Both the position numbers and the translations under genes were made by a program. Positions 48,845 to 52,090 of a DNA stretch of 52,090 bases are shown piece after piece (the first letter of the stretch is position 1; each line of letters starts with the position of its first letter). Origin of the DNA: Arthrobacter sp. M4 (GTDB lineage Bacteria > Actinomycetota > Actinomycetes > Actinomycetales > Micrococcaceae); NCBI RefSeq assembly GCF_020251205.1, contig NZ_JAIWYX010000022.1:1-52090 (forward strand). The letters are read 5' to 3'. The notes beneath the pieces are model-generated. The model was not told where the DNA came from. It worked only from the letters and a program-made list of their open reading frames with translations, and did not search any database.

Positions 48845-50539
48845 CTACTTCGCCTGATCGTAAGAATCGACCACCGCGACGCTCACCGGAAACTCAACCG
48901 GAATAGATCCGAAGAGCAACTCTTTGGCAGCTGCGGCGGCATCCTCTATGGCGCGCACGCAGTGCTCCACTGCGTGTTCTGGTGCGTGAACCATCACTTC
49001 GTCGTGAAGGAAAAACACCAATTCCCCAGAAGCACCCTCCGCACGCATGGCTCGCAGCCGACGTCGTAATTCCGCAAGCCAGCACGCCGCCCAGTCCGCA
49101 GCGGAACCCTGCACTACAAAGTTCCGCGTGAAACGTCCGCGCGAGCGGGCCACGGCGTCAGCGCGGCGCTGCTCTTCCGCCGTCGTCGACCGCTGGCTGC
49201 GGAACCAGCCCTCGGAAGGCGGCGGGCTGCTCCTCCCAAGACGTGACGTTACGGTTTTGCCGGCCTCGCCGTCCCGGGCGGCCTGTTCAACGAACCCGAC
49301 TGCCCGCGGGTAGGTTTTTGCGAGCTGGGGCATCAGCCTGCCGGATTCACCCGTGGTGGCGCCATAGATGGCTCCGAGGAGGGCAATTTTCGCCTTCGCC
49401 CGATCGCCGCCGAAGCCCTGGGCCGCGATGCCGGCGTAGAGGTCCTTCCCCCTCGCGGCCTCGGCCATCCTGGTGTCCTGCGCTAAAGCCACCAACACCC
49501 TTGGCTCCAGCTGCGAGGCATCGGCAACGATGAGCTTGTGTCCAGGGTCCGCACGGACAGCGCCGCGGACCTGGCGCGGAATCTGCAGCGCGCCGCCACC
49601 CCGGGAGGCCCAACGCCCTGACACTACGCCACCTACCACGTATTCCGGGTGGAACCGCCCGTTATCGACCCAGGCATCCAGCCACGCCCAGCCGTTGGCG
49701 GTGTGGAGGCGCGAAAGCTTTTTGTATGTCAACAAGGGTTCAATGGCGGGATGCCTGGATTCCTGCAATTCCCACTGCCGGGTGCTCTTGACCTCGATCC
49801 CGTTGCGATGCAGTGCCCGAATCAGGTCCTGTGGAGAGTCCGGGTTGAGTGTCGGAGTCCCCAGCAGTCCCCGCAACTCATCGCACAGGTCTTGCAGTTT
49901 GGCAGGTCGGTGGCCCGGGAGGGGACGCGGGCCAAGATTCTCGGCGAGGATCTGCTCGTGGAGCGCTGAGCGCCACGGGACGCCCGTGTGCTGCATTTCC
50001 GTAGCGATGATCGCGCTAGCCGACTCCGCCGCGAGCAAGAGCCTGAGCCGGTGCCTGTTGCCGTTTTCCGTGGACACTTCTTCCAGGGCTCGCTGCTGGG
50101 CGGCAAATTCCGTTGAAATCAGTTCCAATCCCGGGCCTTCCGGGGCGGCCAGCGGGCCGTCGAAGAGGAGTCCCTGATTCGGTGAGTGTGGGACGAGGCT
50201 GCGAACCTGTGGAGCCGTGTCGTCGTCCTGGGTCAGCTTGTCAGCGTTCTGGGCGTACAGAGTGTGCGCGCTGAACGCCGAGTGCGCAAGAATGGCGCCG
50301 CATAGGGAGAGGTCATGGCAGCGCTCCACTTCGACGCCCGCTTCCAGCAGGGAAGGGTACCAGTCCTGGGTGCGGTGCCAGACCCAGCGTGGCCGCACCT
50401 TTTCGAAACCACGTACGACGTCGGCAAGCTCGCCCGTGTGGACAACTTGCGGCTCACCTTGGGGGTGCCCCTTGCCGTCGGCTTTCTGTATGGCCGCACC
50501 ATCCGGATGGGAGGCGAGGAACACATACATAGTGACCAT
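48845..50539 (-). CDS. Family A DNA polymerase-like protein (bifunctional 3'-5' exonuclease/polymerase type)
   Basis: A 564-residue protein with a polymerase I-like catalytic half. Motif A is VADASQLEPR (acidic Asp and Glu kept, the usual Tyr and Leu replaced by Ala and Pro). Motif B is RAKAKIALLGAIYG, with Leu in the place of the O-helix Phe. Motif C is FLHDEVMVH. The N-terminal 200 residues occupy the 3'-5' exonuclease position but show no DxE motif, so proofreading is probably lost. There is no 5'-3' nuclease domain. ATG 50539 or 50530 is the likely start; neither has a strong ribosome binding site. It probably acts in repair rather than replication. Confidence 0.85.
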   Translation of the reverse strand: MVTMYVFLASHPDGAAIQKADGKGHPQGEPQVVHTGELADVVRGFEKVRPRWVWHRTQDWYPSLLEAGVEVERCHDLSLCGAILAHSAFSAHTLYAQNADKLTQDDDTAPQVRSLVPHSPNQGLLFDGPLAAPEGPGLELISTEFAAQQRALEEVSTENGNRHRLRLLLAAESASAIIATEMQHTGVPWRSALHEQILAENLGPRPLPGHRPAKLQDLCDELRGLLGTPTLNPDSPQDLIRALHRNGIEVKSTRQWELQESRHPAIEPLLTYKKLSRLHTANGWAWLDAWVDNGRFHPEYVVGGVVSGRWASRGGGALQIPRQVRGAVRADPGHKLIVADASQLEPRVLVALAQDTRMAEAARGKDLYAGIAAQGFGGDRAKAKIALLGAIYGATTGESGRLMPQLAKTYPRAVGFVEQAARDGEAGKTVTSRLGRSSPPPSEGWFRSQRSTTAEEQRRADAVARSRGRFTRNFVVQGSAADWAACWLAELRRRLRAMRAEGASGELVFFLHDEVMVHAPEHAVEHCVRAIEDAAAAAKELLFGSIPVEFPVSVAVVDSYDQAK

Positions 50540-50694
50540 TTTGCCGTGCGAGGGTGGGCATTTCTCAGCGTGGGGTCTGCGCGGGTTATTGAGCGGGTTA
50601 TTGCGCGGGGGTGACACTGACCGTTTTCGCGCGGCTATCCACATACGCCCAATGCGGCCTGTACGCCTCGCTCCGGCGGGATGAGGCTGGTTTC

Positions 50695-51900
50695 ATGAGC
50701 AGGCGTTCCATGAGTAAGCGCGAATCGGACCAACCACTGCCCACACTGCCGTCTTTGGGGTCCGGAGGTGACCGAGACCCGAGCCCTGGTCGGCATTGGA
50801 GCAGTAGCGAGGACGACGTCGGCTGGTTACCGGACTCCCATACCGACGCCGGCGGGTACATCCTGCTTGTGTCGGGCCAACCGTACATTCGAGACATGGT
50901 GGAGCAAATCGTCGCTGCGATAGGTGGCGTGCTCCACGTTGAGTCCGAACCGGCTGCGATCTCGGCCGCCTGGCAGCAGGCCGAGATCGTCCTTGTAGGC
51001 AGTGATATCCGCGAGGTGCCACCCCGTCGCGCCGCCCCTGCAGTCCTCTTGGGTGTGGAAACCGACGGCCAGGCGCTGTGGCAGACGGCTGCATCCCTAG
51101 GTGCGGAGCGCGTGGCCGTTCTTCCGGATGCCGGACCATGGCTGGCCGAATACCTCAGTCGTTCGCAGGCTCCTGAGCCCGGAGGGACAGTGCTCGGAGT
51201 GACTGGCGGCTGCGGTGGAGCTGGCGCCACCACATCCGCAATCTGGCTTGCACAGGTGGCAGCCCGGTACGACATCCGAACACTGTTGGTAGACGGAGAC
51301 CCGTGGGGTGGCGGCATCGAACTCAGCTTGGCGGCCGAGGACGTCCCCGGCTTGCGGTGGCCCGATTTCACAGAAGCACATGGGAGTTTGGATCCTGGAC
51401 AACTGGCAGATTCGCTGCCGGTTTGTGGAGGGTTTTCGTTCTTGTCCTGGCCGGGTTCAAGGGAGAGACCAGCGCGGTACGATGGCGCCATTTCGTCGGT
51501 CCTCGAAGCTGCCCGTCGAGGGTTTGAACTGGTGATCGTGGACATCGGGCGCGGACGTGACACTGTGGCGGCGCACGCTTGGGAATGCGACCGGATCCTC
51601 TTGGTTACGCCTCCGCAGCTGCGCGCGGCAGTGGCCGCGGCCAGGCTCATCGGGGAGTTGCCGCCTGTTGACGTTGATCTTGTGGTCAGGGGTGGACCGG
51701 CTTCCTCCCTGGACGGCGAATTGATTGCCGAAGCAGTGGGCCTGCCGTTGAGCGGCGTGGTCCCTGACATCAAGGCCACTCCCATGGCCGTAGAGCAGGG
51801 CCGACTCCTTGAGATTGGCCAACGGAGGAACGTGCGCCGTTTCGCGCTTGAAGTGCTCGGTTTGGCTGACGGACGCAATGGCAACAGGAACCACGCATGA
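50695..51900 (+). CDS. Ssd/CpaE-like septum-site-determining ATPase
   Basis: A 401-residue MinD/ParA-superfamily protein of the Ssd/CpaE type. The N-terminus (about 50-160) is receiver-like (YILLVSGQPYIRDMVEQI). The ATPase part has a deviant P-loop GVTGGCGGAGATTSAIWLA, which lacks the signature first Lys of MinD, then LLVDGDPWGGG and LVIVDIGRGRD. Such proteins head tad/flp pilus loci in actinobacteria (Rv3660c in M. tuberculosis) and help place the secretion ATPase. GAGG lies 8 bases before ATG 50695. The next gene overlaps its stop by 4 bases. Confidence 0.85.
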   Translation: MSRRSMSKRESDQPLPTLPSLGSGGDRDPSPGRHWSSSEDDVGWLPDSHTDAGGYILLVSGQPYIRDMVEQIVAAIGGVLHVESEPAAISAAWQQAEIVLVGSDIREVPPRRAAPAVLLGVETDGQALWQTAASLGAERVAVLPDAGPWLAEYLSRSQAPEPGGTVLGVTGGCGGAGATTSAIWLAQVAARYDIRTLLVDGDPWGGGIELSLAAEDVPGLRWPDFTEAHGSLDPGQLADSLPVCGGFSFLSWPGSRERPARYDGAISSVLEAARRGFELVIVDIGRGRDTVAAHAWECDRILLVTPPQLRAAVAAARLIGELPPVDVDLVVRGGPASSLDGELIAEAVGLPLSGVVPDIKATPMAVEQGRLLEIGQRRNVRRFALEVLGLADGRNGNRNHA

Positions 51901-52090
51901 ACCACCAAGGAATTGTCCCGTCCGGACGCGCTGTCTCACCGGGACGCCCTGCTTCACCACTAGGGCCCGTCAACGCGGGGCGGAGTGCTGCCTCTGGACC
52001 GGCTGTCGCCTCGGGACCGGCTGTCGCCGCGGGGCGGGCTGCTGCTGCTGGACCGGCTGTCGCCGCGGGGCGGGCTGCTGCTGCTGGACC
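51897..52090 (+). CDS. Partial ORF, N-terminus of a probable tad/CpaF-type protein
   Basis: ATG 51897 overlaps the Ssd stop (ATGA). The first 64 codons remain in frame to the window end and encode a Gly/Pro/Ala-rich low-complexity stretch starting MNHQGIVPSGRAVSPGRP and continuing with repeats of GPAVAAGRAAAA. By position this should be the TadA/CpaF ATPase with an unusual N-terminal extension, but no domain is visible before the sequence ends. Confidence 0.6.
   Translation, partial: MNHQGIVPSGRAVSPGRPASPLGPVNAGRSAASGPAVASGPAVAAGRAAAAGPAVAAGRAAAAG
52014..52090 (+). repeat. Tandem 36-bp coding repeat, truncated by the window end
   Basis: Two identical 36-bp units (52014-52049 and 52050-52085, encoding twelve residues each) and the first five bases of a third. 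Similar but imperfect units precede them from about 51995. Confidence 0.9.

Overview
The window looks like chromosomal DNA of a high-GC actinobacterium of the Micrococcaceae, most likely Arthrobacter or Paenarthrobacter. This rests on GC-rich codon use, frequent GTG starts, and a set of genes (ponA2-type PBP, RidA, Crp, MarP, Acs, Nth, CoA-pyrophosphatase NUDIX, Ssd) that also cluster in mycobacteria. The genus is inferred from gene content, not from a search. I see no phage, insertion sequence, rRNA or CRISPR array.

Layout. 1-4454: a plus-strand catabolic operon (NCS1 permease, hydantoin/Asp-Glu racemase-like protein, SDR, PEP-mutase/isocitrate-lyase-like protein). 4483-7039: a minus-strand PucR regulator overlapping a glutaminase. 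7248-11851: a 30-codon ORF, a 956-residue Orn/Lys/Arg-type decarboxylase and a DctA-type symporter. 11933-13885: asparaginase, a sterol-carrier-like protein and a membrane protein. 14049-16297: purD-purC. 16394-18036: an HTH-TPR regulator divergent from a tiny secreted protein carrying three copies of one octapeptide. 18255-18328: tRNA-Pro(CGG). 18415-22091: a heterodimeric ABC exporter. 22248-27144: metallophosphoesterase, class A PBP, DUF4177-like protein, RidA, NUDIX. 27237-29579: LacI regulator and Gfo/Idh/MocA oxidoreductase. 29847-32416: Crp, MarP, AroQ. 32525-42765: hydrolase, then a galactoside block (GH36 alpha-galactosidase, ABC importer, LacI, GalE, DeoR). 42887-48495: Acs, membrane protein, Nth, NUDIX, YegP-like. 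48845-52090: family A DNA polymerase, Ssd/CpaE ATPase and the start of the next (probably tad) gene.

The most striking item is the divergent pair at 16394-18036. A 427-residue XRE-HTH/TPR protein of RRNPP size and layout faces a 76-residue preprotein with a Sec signal peptide. The preprotein has three identical IGNWPDPM repeats, the last at the exact C-terminus. The repeats differ at the DNA level only at synonymous positions. The promoter between the genes carries a dyad over its -10 box. I propose a multi-copy peptide-pheromone quorum-sensing system in an actinobacterium; that function is inferred.

A second pattern is regulatory. The oxidoreductase gene (28338-29579) and the galactoside transporter operon have promoters with the same build (TTGCRC, 17 bp, TAGATT), in which the -10 lies inside a TCTAC-NCGN-GTAGA operator. 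The two LacI proteins encoded here have nearly identical recognition helices, so one regulon, or crosstalk between two, is likely.
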